NCBI GenBank assembly: GCA_046160245.1
Contig: JBJXGU010000377.1
Location: forward strand, 1-18,312
Length of the DNA stretch: 18,312 bases
Source of the DNA: JAJTFW01 sp046160245
GTDB taxonomy: Bacteria > Bacteroidota > Bacteroidia > AKYH767-A > OLB10
Direction: 5' to 3'
The translations under genes and the position numbers were made by a program. Below are positions 7,315 through 15,679 of this stretch, one piece after another. How positions within the stretch are numbered: the first letter of the stretch is position 1; every line of letters starts with the position of its first letter. The notes beneath the pieces are model-generated. The model did no database searches. It was not told the DNA's origin and worked only from the letters and a program-made list of their open reading frames with translations.

Positions 7315-8218
7315 TTTTGATTCGTTGAGTATAAGAAGTCGTTGAGTCGTTGGTTGATTCAACCTTAATTGTTTTTGACAATTTCAACGTAAACCCTACT
7401 GAAATAATTTCTGCATTAAAAACATATTGCCCACGAACGGGTGCGGTATAACTCACGAATCCGCTAAACCACTTTTCCATTTCGTAGCGAATACTTCCTG
7501 TTGTATTTATCCATCTAGCGTTATTATGAAAAAGCCCTAATTCATAGTTGACCGGCTTTTTACTTCGATTTTCCAGTGAGTAATTTAAATCACCTCTGAC
7601 ATCCAAAAATAAATTTGTAGTGAGCAAAAATGAAGCAGAAACACCTGCATGCACTTCATCGCTATTGTCCTTGTTTCGTTTGTTAAAACCAAGATAAGTT
7701 CCCGCTGTCCATTTTGGATATTTTACATAGTTCAAATCGAAATACATTCGAGAATTATAATCCCCATAACCGGTATGAAGGAATGTGTATGAATCTCGGG
7801 TAGCCGTTCCTAAACTCTGCCAAGCTGTAATGCAAGATTTCCATTCTTCGTTTGAAATCAATAAATATTTTAGCCCAACCTCCATGTCACCTGGCTTCAT
7901 AATTTTCTTTTCTACATCAATGCCGCCAGGATCATTATAACCCTTTACTTTATTATAGATAAAAGGTAAATTAATCATTCCATTCCAACGATAAATAAAT
8001 CCTGCGGCCAACGATAAATTCATTCCAGCATGTGTTGTTTTGGGTGCTAATTTTCTTTCCCCATCCATATCAAATACGCTCTTATAACTTCCATAAAAAA
8101 ATCCTGAAGAAATTCTAAAATCGCCTTGATTCAGGAACAGGTTTTGCGAATGCGAAATCAGTGGTAATAAAAACAGGAATAGATAGATTAGTTTACATTT
8201 CATTGTGCAAGATTTCAT
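7307..8218 (-). CDS. Putative outer-membrane beta-barrel protein with signal peptide
   Basis: The protein has 303 residues from the ATG at 8218; a second in-frame ATG at 8203 gives 298 residues and a cleaner signal peptide (MKCKLIYLFLFLLPLISHSQ), so the latter start is quite possible. The mature part is rich in alternating aromatic/polar strands with Gly turns (for example SGFFYGSYKSVF, AAGFIYRW, WTAGTYLGFNKRN, WFSGFVSYTAP, VGFTLKL), typical of a transporter-like or porin-like barrel of 10-14 strands. No specific family is recognised, and no substrate can be suggested. It is convergent with, and overlaps by 8 bases, the 49-residue plus-strand gene. It is divergent from the thioredoxin-like gene starting at 8322, with about 100 bases between them. 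Confidence 0.75.
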   Translation of the reverse strand: MKSCTMKCKLIYLFLFLLPLISHSQNLFLNQGDFRISSGFFYGSYKSVFDMDGERKLAPKTTHAGMNLSLAAGFIYRWNGMINLPFIYNKVKGYNDPGGIDVEKKIMKPGDMEVGLKYLLISNEEWKSCITAWQSLGTATRDSYTFLHTGYGDYNSRMYFDLNYVKYPKWTAGTYLGFNKRNKDNSDEVHAGVSASFLLTTNLFLDVRGDLNYSLENRSKKPVNYELGLFHNNARWINTTGSIRYEMEKWFSGFVSYTAPVRGQYVFNAEIISVGFTLKLSKTIKVESTNDSTTSYTQRIKIN

Positions 8219-8306
8219 TGTAATTTTCTATAAATGTAATAATTCTCATCATCTTTAAATATGATTCTTAATAGGATTTTGCACATTTTTCAATCGGGAA
8301 GTCCTC

Positions 8307-8314
8307 TATCTTTG
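8307..8314 (+). promoter_or_regulatory. Bacteroidota -7 promoter box
   Basis: TATCTTTG matches the Bacteroidota -7 consensus TAnnTTTG exactly. The nearest upstream TTG (8279-8281) is 25 bases away, longer than the usual ~19, so the -33 part is weak. Transcription from here would start near 8319, giving an almost leaderless mRNA for an ATG at 8322 or a ~45-base leader for the ATG at 8364. Confidence 0.5.
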
Positions 8315-8321
8315 CAAGACT

Positions 8322-8942
8322 ATGGTGAAAGAACTTAATTTTTTGAGAATAGCGAAAAATGCGATGAACTACTCCGACTATCTGTCGCTTATTGATTCTC
8401 TACTTTTACAGGGAAAAACGACAGGGGCAGACCAAAGCATAGATCACATTGAAAAAGCGCCTTTAAACAGACAACGGATGAAGCGGTTGGACAAAACTGC
8501 TATGATATCTGAAGATTTAAAATTGGTTATGGAAAAATTGCCACTGCCCGTTTCCTTTCTGATTTTAACCGAAGGTTGGTGTGGAGATGCGTCGCAAAAC
8601 TTACCTTATATCCATAAAATAGTGGTGGAATCGAAAGGTAAGATCAAGGATTTCTATTTGCTGAGAGATGAAAACCTAGATTTAATGAATCAGTTTTTAA
8701 CTGATGGAAGTAAGGCCATTCCCAAATTAATTGCATTTCATTCTGAGACAGGAGATTTTTTATTTAGTTGGGGACCTCGACCCAAAGCAATTCAAAGTTG
8801 GTACATGAATCTTAAAAAAGATCCATCCTTAAGCAAAGAGGAATTAAGCTTACAATTGCATCAATATTATACCAACGATAAAGGACAAAAATTACAGAAA
8901 GATTTTATTGAGTTGATGAATAGTATTTCTCAAGTTTTATAA
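8322..8942 (+). CDS. Thioredoxin-fold protein with WCGDAS in place of the CxxC site
   Basis: The protein has 206 residues with no signal peptide, so it is probably cytoplasmic. Residues about 70-180 follow the thioredoxin fold: a beta strand (VSFLILTEG), the active-site-like W86-C87-G88-D89-A90-S91, a helix, and a cis-Pro-type segment (KAIPKLIAF). The family (thioredoxin_9-like) is common in Bacteroidota. Only one cysteine remains in the motif, so a classical dithiol/disulfide cycle is not possible; a monothiol or non-redox role is more likely. The N-terminal part has the LNRQRMKRLDK motif that I associate with this family. The start is uncertain: ATG 8322 sits about 3 bases after the predicted transcription start, while ATG 8364 (192 residues, MNYSDYLSLI) is an alternative. 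Confidence 0.8.
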   Translation: MVKELNFLRIAKNAMNYSDYLSLIDSLLLQGKTTGADQSIDHIEKAPLNRQRMKRLDKTAMISEDLKLVMEKLPLPVSFLILTEGWCGDASQNLPYIHKIVVESKGKIKDFYLLRDENLDLMNQFLTDGSKAIPKLIAFHSETGDFLFSWGPRPKAIQSWYMNLKKDPSLSKEELSLQLHQYYTNDKGQKLQKDFIELMNSISQVL

Positions 8943-8950
8943 TGCGCTAA

Positions 8951-9046
8951 ATTTGCTCGCTAAGGCGCAGAGCCGCAAAGTATGCTCTACGACAAATTTT
9001 CTCGTAAAGGGCGCAAAGTTCTTCTCGCTAAATTTTCTCGCAAAGC
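8951..9046. repeat. Degenerate direct repeats of CTCGCnAAGGCGCAAAG
   Basis: Three imperfect copies in the same orientation: 8951-8981 (ATTTGCTCGCTAAGGCGCAG then AGCCGCAAAG), 8996-9019 (ATTTTCTCGTAAAGG then GCGCAAAG) and 9024-9046 (CTCGCTAAATTTTCTCGCAAAG). All combine CTCG with a following CGCAAAG. The sequence is much richer in G and C than the neighbouring spacer, and it resembles intergenic repeats scattered in Bacteroidota genomes. That it is dispersed in this genome is an inference. Confidence 0.6.
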
Positions 9047-9050
9047 TATC

Positions 9051-9070
9051 ATCCCGATAGATATCAGGAT
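9051..9070. repeat. Imperfect inverted repeat ATCCCGATAG/ATATCAGGAT
   Basis: Nine base pairs with one mismatch (the fifth C against A) and a two-base loop. It adjoins the CTCGC repeats. A related half-copy is found at 9243-9257. No T tract follows on either strand, so it does not look like a standard terminator. Confidence 0.5.
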
Positions 9071-9298
9071 GAACATCACGAAATACGAAATTCATTTTCT
9101 GATCGCAGTTTAATTCTCAATTGTGAAGTATAATTCGGATCTCAAGTGTACTTTAGTGATCTTCGTGCCTCGTATGTTGAAAAAAGTAATGTCCGAAGTT
9201 AAAAATATTATTTCCGAAAATTCTGAATAATGCGAAGATACGATCCTGCTATCGGGAAACAAAGAAATATCATTGATTAAAATTCTAAATAAAATTGT

Positions 9299-11845
9299 TT
9301 AATAACCTCTTTTAGTCACATGATTTTCTCTTGGAAAGTAACTGGTTGTGGTCTTTGATTTATGCAGCTTTCGAGCAAATCTTCCATGAACTTTTAGATA
9401 ATCTAAAAAATACAGGACTTTTATAGCCACTGTTGTTGATTGAGGGTCGTTGACTAAATCGCGCATATTATTATTAAAATTATGGCGAACAAATTCTGTT
9501 TCTGTGGAGATGTTATTCTTATAAACAATATTCAATACACTCCCGGGTGCGAATCTCCATTCGAAAATAAAATCGACGTTAAAAGCATTAAAATTGAAAT
9601 TATTATTTTGATGGTAATTTAAATTTCTAATCAATTCCCCTTCTTCGTCTAAATTAAAATACTGTTTGTATTGGCCAGTGATCCAATAATGCCGTGCAAT
9701 TATGGTCAGGCTCATATCTCTTTTAAAAATATAAGTACCATTAAATCTATTTTCCCAAGTATCTAATCTACGACCTCCTAAGAGAGGCTGGTCGTTTTCA
9801 TCAAAATTTGCAAAACCAACATTAAAGGGATCATAATTATATTGCAGATTATAGGTCATGAAAAGTTTATCACTAGGACGCACTAAAAGAGTTACAGAAT
9901 TATTATACCCAAACCAAGTAAACTCATCTATAAAATTTGAAATGTTAAAATTATAATCTAGCGCTACTTTTTTTCTGTAGTCGGTACTAAATCCTGCATA
10001 CGCATAATAGTACCTGAGTCCTCGAAAAAGCACACCCGGAACACGAGCCTCATAAAAATCATAGGGACGAATTAATTGTGCACCACCCCCTGCAAAAATT
10101 GCATTCCAACTCATCAGATTTGCGAACAAACTTAGATTCACACTATTCTCTCCAATCTTTCCTGTTTTATAATCATCAGCAACAAAGAGATTAAGATTAT
10201 TATACGATTCACGAATACCCTTCCAAGGTCTAAATCGACTAAATCTCATAAAGGCTTCTGTATTGTTTTGCCCGGCCACTCGGAAAAATCCCAAATCCGT
10301 AGCTCGGTAATCGGGACTTGTAACATTTCGATAACCTCCATAGTTAAAAATCCCGCCTTGCTTTTCTAATCCTAAGCTATATTTATAGCCCATGGTGTTC
10401 TCAAATACATTCCCTTCTCTTTCTTTGTCGACAGAAAAATTTTGGGTGAGGATACCTTCGCCCGCTGCTAAAAATGTATTCTTTTTATTACTTAAACGAA
10501 TTCCAACACCCGAAACATTGGAGTCGTCATATTGATCTTTACGGATGGTATTGGCATTTACAAAATAGATGTTCGAGTTGTTCTTAAATTGTTGATCCAA
10601 CACAATTACATTGTAGTTAGTGAGCGGCTCCGTCAATACTTGTCGTTTCTCTCCTGAATTCTTCTGAATGATAGCGTAAGCATTATCCGTAACGGCATTA
10701 AAAAATCCAATTCCCAATCCATCATCGGTACGCCCTGAAATTTTCACTGCATTCAATAATTTAGCTTGCGTTGGATTCTCTACCAAATTTTCATCCTCGT
10801 TTACTTCGCTAAAAACTGAATAATAACCCCCGGGTATTTTTCCTATTCGTCGCGAATAAAATAAATTTCCTTTGCTAAACAACTCGGTTGCTTCACGAAA
10901 GAAGGGTCTATTTTCGTCGTATACGACCTCACGGTAACTTAAATTTTTTACGATACGATCGGATTGCACCTGACCAAAATCTGGTAGCAGTGTCATATCG
11001 AGTGTGAATCGATCGTCAATACCGTACTTAATATCAGCTCCAAAATTATAGGAACTTAAATTCGAATACGTTTGAGTCCCATCTTCATTCGTTATAGGAT
11101 TATGATCATAACTTAACGCAATATAAGGTACCATCGATAAACGCAGTGGTGTTTTTACGTTTTGAATGCCTCTCAAGTGTCCCCAATAAAGTTGAGCATT
11201 GGTTGCAGTAGAAGGAACATAACTCCAAAATTGCGCTTCCCTTAATCTTCTAATTCTTCTATTAAACTGCAAGCCCCATTCCTGAATGGTAGTAGCCGGA
11301 AAGCGAAAAGCAGAGTAGGGGATCTCCATCTCCACATACCAACCTTTCTCATTAAAACTAACATTCGCATTCCAAACTGCATCAAAAGTATAGTCGCTAA
11401 ATTTTGAATCCATCTGCACGCCTGAAGCATACACCTCAAATACAAAAGCATCCTGCTGGTTATTATAAGGATCAAACTTTATAGAAAATAAATCCGCATT
11501 TAAATTTCCATCATCTCTTTTTCCTAATTGTTTTAATATACTATCGGCTTTGGTGTCGTAGCAATACGCTCCCACATAAATCGCAAAATCAGTATATAAA
11601 ATTTTTACTTCCGTAATTTGTGTTCCCGGCTTTCCTTCGTCAGGTCGGCTTTGTATAAAATCGGAGGTAGGCTCGGCTAATGACCATTCCACTTCATTTA
11701 ATTTTCCATCAATAGAAGGTGCTTTTTCAACTCTTAATGCCGTAGTGGAGCGCAAAGTATCCGTATCTACTTTTACACCCCAAGAGTTAGTGAAGTGAAT
11801 AGAAAACAGAATTAAAAATAAAAGTCGGATGGTACGCGTAGTCAT
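9299..11845 (-). CDS. DUF5916 protein with N-terminal CBM9-like domain and C-terminal outer-membrane barrel
   Basis: The protein has 848 residues from the ATG at 11845. A TTG at 11857 would add four residues but overlaps the promoter box, so ATG is preferred. A signal peptide (IRLLFLILFSIHFTNSWG) is followed by a carbohydrate-binding family 9-like domain at about 35-215, recognisable by IDGKLNEVEWSLAEP, VKILYTDFAIYVGAYCYD, GWYVEMEIPYSAFRFP and WGLQFNRRIRR. The rest (about 235-848) is the DUF5916 region, with the DFGQVQSDR and ENRPFFREATELF motifs and many aromatic amphipathic strands typical of an outer-membrane barrel. The function of the family is not established; CBM9-like modules elsewhere bind sugars. 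It lies downstream of the YdjM-family gene on the same strand with a 116-base gap and has its own promoter, so it is probably a separate transcription unit. Confidence 0.88.
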   Translation of the reverse strand: MTTRTIRLLFLILFSIHFTNSWGVKVDTDTLRSTTALRVEKAPSIDGKLNEVEWSLAEPTSDFIQSRPDEGKPGTQITEVKILYTDFAIYVGAYCYDTKADSILKQLGKRDDGNLNADLFSIKFDPYNNQQDAFVFEVYASGVQMDSKFSDYTFDAVWNANVSFNEKGWYVEMEIPYSAFRFPATTIQEWGLQFNRRIRRLREAQFWSYVPSTATNAQLYWGHLRGIQNVKTPLRLSMVPYIALSYDHNPITNEDGTQTYSNLSSYNFGADIKYGIDDRFTLDMTLLPDFGQVQSDRIVKNLSYREVVYDENRPFFREATELFSKGNLFYSRRIGKIPGGYYSVFSEVNEDENLVENPTQAKLLNAVKISGRTDDGLGIGFFNAVTDNAYAIIQKNSGEKRQVLTEPLTNYNVIVLDQQFKNNSNIYFVNANTIRKDQYDDSNVSGVGIRLSNKKNTFLAAGEGILTQNFSVDKEREGNVFENTMGYKYSLGLEKQGGIFNYGGYRNVTSPDYRATDLGFFRVAGQNNTEAFMRFSRFRPWKGIRESYNNLNLFVADDYKTGKIGENSVNLSLFANLMSWNAIFAGGGAQLIRPYDFYEARVPGVLFRGLRYYYAYAGFSTDYRKKVALDYNFNISNFIDEFTWFGYNNSVTLLVRPSDKLFMTYNLQYNYDPFNVGFANFDENDQPLLGGRRLDTWENRFNGTYIFKRDMSLTIIARHYWITGQYKQYFNLDEEGELIRNLNYHQNNNFNFNAFNVDFIFEWRFAPGSVLNIVYKNNISTETEFVRHNFNNNMRDLVNDPQSTTVAIKVLYFLDYLKVHGRFARKLHKSKTTTSYFPRENHVTKRGY

Positions 11846-11854
11846 TGGTGTTAT

Positions 11855-11885
11855 CAAAAATAGTATTTTGTTCTCTCTTCACAAA
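11855..11885 (-). promoter_or_regulatory. Bacteroidota-type promoter of the DUF5916 gene
   Basis: Read on the minus strand: -33 box TTTG (11885 to 11882), 19-base spacer, and -7 box TATTTTTG (11862 to 11855), a match to TAnnTTTG at the standard spacing. Transcription would begin near 11850, only about five bases before the ATG at 11845, giving an almost leaderless mRNA. Confidence 0.6.
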
Positions 11886-11961
11886 TGAAATTAACAAAGA
11901 ATTAACTAATTTCGTCTAAGGCGTCATTAGCTCCGACAAAACAACAAAAAGAACGGATCAA

Positions 11962-12993
11962 CTAATCGGCATACCTTATTCGATGCTTCAATTGATCTAT
12001 AAAGTCAGAAAAATTCATGTCCTTCCTGGAAATGTATTGCTGAATTTTTACAGGATTCGAGTTTTTGTTCAGAATTTTAAAATAAAATAAAAATGTCTTT
12101 TCATTGTCGAGGTTGGGTGTAAAATTTGATTTACCATATCGGACATCATAAAATGCTAAAGAATCATTTCTTTCTTCTACAATAAAATAATCTTTAGAAA
12201 ACCATCTCAATTTAGCCACACCTTCTTTATCTATTATTTTATCCAATAAATATTCATTTTTCTTAAATCCTTCAAATCGAATTGTCGGTTTATCCTGTAA
12301 GATACTGTAATATCCTATATAACACATGCTGTCATCTTTTGCCACAGCACACCAAAGCAGATTCGAAAATATAACAGGATTCGATAAATAATCGTTGGGA
12401 ATAATTTTTTGTTCGGAAAGTGCGGCTTCAAATTTTTGATTCACATAAAATTTATTTGCAATAGTCAAGAGAAAATAAATATGTGCAATGATCAACCCAT
12501 AATAATTCACCTTCGTGGCCATGGAGGGATGCTTTCTTCGCAACACCAACGTCAACGTAATTCCAATCAATAAGGGCAGCGTATATCCGGGATCTACAAT
12601 AGCAATGCTATTGAGGGCGACGCGATAATCACTAAAGGGTAAGAAGAGTTGAGTCCCATACAATGTAAAAGCATCGAGTAAGGGATGCGTAAAGATTCCA
12701 ATGAAGAATACATCTAACCAAATCCGAAAGGTTATTTCAGGTTTTTTTCGATATAACTTTCTCATGAGCCAAGCCATAACAGGAGCTACGGCAAAAGCAA
12801 AAATCAAACTATGACTGATGCCTCTATGGACCGAAAGTTTTTGAAGTTCCGTAAAAAAAGGATTGAACAAAATATCCAAGTCTGGGATGGTACCGGCGAT
12901 ACCACCCCATAAAATGGCTTTACTTTCAATTTTCTTTCCCGCGACTAATTCACCAAGGGCTGCACCGAGTGCAAATTGAGTAATACTATCCAA
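11962..12993 (-). CDS. YdjM-family (LexA-binding, metal-dependent hydrolase-like) inner-membrane protein
   Basis: The protein has 343 residues. The start is a TTG at 12993: the family begins with MDSxTQ..LGAALGE at exactly this point, so homology decides the rare start codon. Residues 1-210 form the membrane domain. It has D38/D40 in IPDLD, H56 and H61 in HRGISHS, and H103/D107 in THPLLDAFTLYGTQL, the His/Asp set proposed to bind metal in this family; the reaction is unknown. Residues about 210-343 are a polar C-terminal domain (strand-rich, with FSKDYFIVEERND and DVRYGKSNF) probably outside the membrane. The gene begins one base after the cphA stop (TAA-A-TTG on the minus strand), so it is likely translated by coupling to cyanophycin synthetase. 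Whether it acts in cyanophycin metabolism is unknown. Confidence 0.85.
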   Translation of the reverse strand: MDSITQFALGAALGELVAGKKIESKAILWGGIAGTIPDLDILFNPFFTELQKLSVHRGISHSLIFAFAVAPVMAWLMRKLYRKKPEITFRIWLDVFFIGIFTHPLLDAFTLYGTQLFLPFSDYRVALNSIAIVDPGYTLPLLIGITLTLVLRRKHPSMATKVNYYGLIIAHIYFLLTIANKFYVNQKFEAALSEQKIIPNDYLSNPVIFSNLLWCAVAKDDSMCYIGYYSILQDKPTIRFEGFKKNEYLLDKIIDKEGVAKLRWFSKDYFIVEERNDSLAFYDVRYGKSNFTPNLDNEKTFLFYFKILNKNSNPVKIQQYISRKDMNFSDFIDQLKHRIRYAD

Positions 12994-12994
12994 T

Positions 12995-15679
12995 TTACTT
13001 TGTGGCTTCTTGCGGAGTCGGTTCTATAGGTTCATGTTGATTAGGAATATCATCAACACTCAATTCAAATTTATCTTCTACGTCCTTAAATTTCATGACC
13101 TGATCTAACGCATCGGGAACTACATCGCTACAAATAACAATGAACGAACCTTTCTTCGCATTCTTGAATGCATAATCGATGGCTTCCGGCTCACTAGGAA
13201 TAACAACATGCTTTTTGTTTGGATCTACAGAATGCATTCCTTGTACCATCAAATCGATAATTTCATTCTCCGATCGACCACGTAAATTTCGGTCTTGACG
13301 AATAACAACTTCGTCAAACATTTTCGCAGCTAATGCACCCAATGCAATAATATCGGCATCACGGCGATCACCAACTCCGGCGATGATACCAATTTTAGGT
13401 GTGGCATCAATCTTTTCCAAGAATTTAGAGATAGCAAGGAATCCTGCAGGATTATGAGCATAATCCACCATGACACTGTATTTCTTAAACTCAAATAAAT
13501 TCATTCGACCTGGAGTTTGAACAGGAGAAGGAATAAATGTATCGAGTGCTAATCGAATATCTCCAATATCGAAATTACGAATGAAGCTCGCCAATACCGC
13601 TGGTAAAATATTTTGAATCATAAACGCCGCCTTACCTCGGAAGGTAAGTGGGATATTGATGATTTTTTCTACTCTAATTTTCCAAGTTCCTTTACAAATT
13701 GTGATGTATCCATTTTCTGCAATAGCCGCTAATCCACCTTTGCTACAATGTTTCGCAACGAGCGCATTGTTTTCATCCATTGAAAAATAGGCAACGTTAC
13801 AATCGAGTCCCTTCGCCATATTGGAAACCAGTTCATCATCTGCATTCAAAATCGCATAACCACTCGGCATCACGGCTTCGGGAACAATCGATTTCACTCG
13901 AGCCATATCTTCTAGCGTATTGATGTCTTTAAGACCTAAATGATCGGCAGCCACATTCGTAACAATACCAATATCGCATTTATGAAATCCTAATCCCGCA
14001 CGTAAAATACCACCGCGTGCTGTTTCTAATACAGCGAAATCAACAGTAGGATCTTTCAACACAAACTCCGCACTTTGTGGACCTGTACAGTCGCCTCGTT
14101 GCATCATAATGTTTTGAATGTAGATTCCATCCGTAGTGGTAAATCCAACTTTGTATCCTGCAGTCTTGGCAATATGTGCCATTAATCGAGTAGTAGTAGT
14201 TTTACCATTGGTACCTGTGATCGCAACAATAGGAATACGAATTTCTGCACCTGGAGGAAACAACATATCTATTACCGGCTCTGCAACGTTACGAGGTAAT
14301 CCTTCCGTTGGAGCCAAGTGCATTCTAAATCCGGGTGCTGCATTCACTTCTAAGATAGCACCACCGGTCTCTGAAATCGGAAGCGAAATATCATCCGTCA
14401 TGATATCGATACCACAAACATCCAATCCAATAATGCGAGCAATTCGTTCCGCCATAAAAACATTATGCGGGTGAACTTGATCGGTTACATCCGTTGCTGT
14501 TCCACCCGTAGAAATATTTGCAGTCGATTTCAAATACAATACTTCATCCTTTGGTAAAATAGAATCTAAAGTAAGATCACGCTCTTTTAAAATCTGCTTT
14601 GTGTTATCATCAACCTTGATAGAAGTTAGCACTTTCTCATGTCCGTATCCACGACGCGGATCTTTATTCACGGCATCAATCAATGCCATGATTCTGCTTT
14701 TACCATCTCCAATCACCAGAGCAGGAGTACGCTTTGCAGCCGCCACAAATTTATAGTCGATTACTAATACTCGATGATCAAATCCAGTGATGAACTTTTC
14801 ACAAATTACAGCCCTTGAAATTTTCTTTGCAGCGGCTAATGCATCCACCGCTTCTTCACGGCTTCTAATATTGATAGTAGCTCCTCGACCGTGATTACCA
14901 TTAACAGGCTTAATCACCATCGGATAACCGATGGAATCAATCGCTCTGTCTAAATCCTCTTCGTCGTAAATAATTCTTCCTTTCGGTACAGAAATATTTG
15001 CGGCTTCTAATAAATTCTTTGTCTCTTCTTTATCACATGCAATTTCCACCGCAATACTTCCTGTATTACTCGTTACCGTTGCTTGAATACGCTTTTGATT
15101 TTTTCCATATCCTAACATCACCAAAGAGTGGCGATTGAGTCGAATCCAAGGAATTCCACGAGCTGCGGCTTCTTGAACGATAGAACCTGTACTTGGTCCA
15201 AGGCGTTCATCCTCTCGAATTTCACGCATCGTTTGAATATCGTCTTCTAGGTCGTAAATTTCGTCATCAACTAACGCCTCGACTATACGAACTGCGGCTT
15301 TTGCGGCATAAATACCTACTTTTTCCTCCATGTAGGCAAACACTACATTATAGACTCCGTGTTCTGAGGTAGATCGGGTTCTTCCGAAGCCCACATCCAT
15401 ACCCGCCAACGTTTGAATCTCCAAAGCAATATGTTCCACTACGTGACCCATCCAGGTTCCTTCCTTCACACGCTTAAAAAATCCGCCCGGACAACCTTCT
15501 GAACATTCGTGTTCATACATGGTAGGAAACATTTTTTCGAGGCGTTCACTAAAGCCATCGATCAAATTACTGGGCCTTTCCTCCATTTCTTCGAGGTCTA
15601 ATTTCATAACAATTAAAAAATGTCGACGAATTGACCAGTAGTTTGGACCTCGCATTGCCCTGATTTCACGTATCTTCAT
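12995..15679 (-). CDS. cphA: Cyanophycin synthetase CphA
   Basis: CphA polymerises L-Asp and L-Arg into multi-L-arginyl-poly-L-aspartate granules in the cytoplasm, using two ATP per dipeptide. The 894 residues are close to the usual ~870-900. An N-terminal domain (1-160) carries the ECSEGCPGGFF and H79-V-V-E82-H83 motifs. The ATP-grasp domain (about 165-480), which adds Asp to the backbone, shows KPVNGNHGRGATIN (256-270), ANISTGGTATD and EVNAAPGFRMH (444-454). The Mur-ligase-like domain (about 481-860), which adds Arg to the side chain, has the P-loop GTNGKTTTTR (489-498), NVAADHLG and VDYAHNP (738-744). An acidic, Pro-rich tail (about 866-894) is extra. The start ATG gives the conserved MKIREIRAMRGPNYWS. 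It is divergent from cphB and is followed after one base by the YdjM-family gene. Confidence 0.96.
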   Translation of the reverse strand: MKIREIRAMRGPNYWSIRRHFLIVMKLDLEEMEERPSNLIDGFSERLEKMFPTMYEHECSEGCPGGFFKRVKEGTWMGHVVEHIALEIQTLAGMDVGFGRTRSTSEHGVYNVVFAYMEEKVGIYAAKAAVRIVEALVDDEIYDLEDDIQTMREIREDERLGPSTGSIVQEAAARGIPWIRLNRHSLVMLGYGKNQKRIQATVTSNTGSIAVEIACDKEETKNLLEAANISVPKGRIIYDEEDLDRAIDSIGYPMVIKPVNGNHGRGATINIRSREEAVDALAAAKKISRAVICEKFITGFDHRVLVIDYKFVAAAKRTPALVIGDGKSRIMALIDAVNKDPRRGYGHEKVLTSIKVDDNTKQILKERDLTLDSILPKDEVLYLKSTANISTGGTATDVTDQVHPHNVFMAERIARIIGLDVCGIDIMTDDISLPISETGGAILEVNAAPGFRMHLAPTEGLPRNVAEPVIDMLFPPGAEIRIPIVAITGTNGKTTTTRLMAHIAKTAGYKVGFTTTDGIYIQNIMMQRGDCTGPQSAEFVLKDPTVDFAVLETARGGILRAGLGFHKCDIGIVTNVAADHLGLKDINTLEDMARVKSIVPEAVMPSGYAILNADDELVSNMAKGLDCNVAYFSMDENNALVAKHCSKGGLAAIAENGYITICKGTWKIRVEKIINIPLTFRGKAAFMIQNILPAVLASFIRNFDIGDIRLALDTFIPSPVQTPGRMNLFEFKKYSVMVDYAHNPAGFLAISKFLEKIDATPKIGIIAGVGDRRDADIIALGALAAKMFDEVVIRQDRNLRGRSENEIIDLMVQGMHSVDPNKKHVVIPSEPEAIDYAFKNAKKGSFIVICSDVVPDALDQVMKFKDVEDKFELSVDDIPNQHEPIEPTPQEATK

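Larger units (their letters stand above)
8943..9298. other. Intergenic region between convergent genes, repeat-rich left half
   Basis: A 356-base gap after the thioredoxin-like gene and before the end of the minus-strand DUF5916 gene. The left third holds degenerate CTCGCnAAGGCGCAAAG repeats and an imperfect hairpin. The right part (about 9075-9298) has no credible ORF, no T-tailed terminator and one partial copy of the hairpin motif (ATCCTGCTATCGGGA, 9243-9257). Confidence 0.7.

Noticed and set aside
9041..9048. TAGCTTTG on the minus strand, matching the -7 consensus
   Set aside because: It sits in the degenerate repeat block and points into the 3' end of a gene on the other strand; no transcript target is visible.
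14136..14474. A 112-codon plus-strand frame inside cphA
   Set aside because: It is antisense to the strongly conserved ATP-grasp/Mur-ligase junction, so it is a shadow of cphA codon usage.
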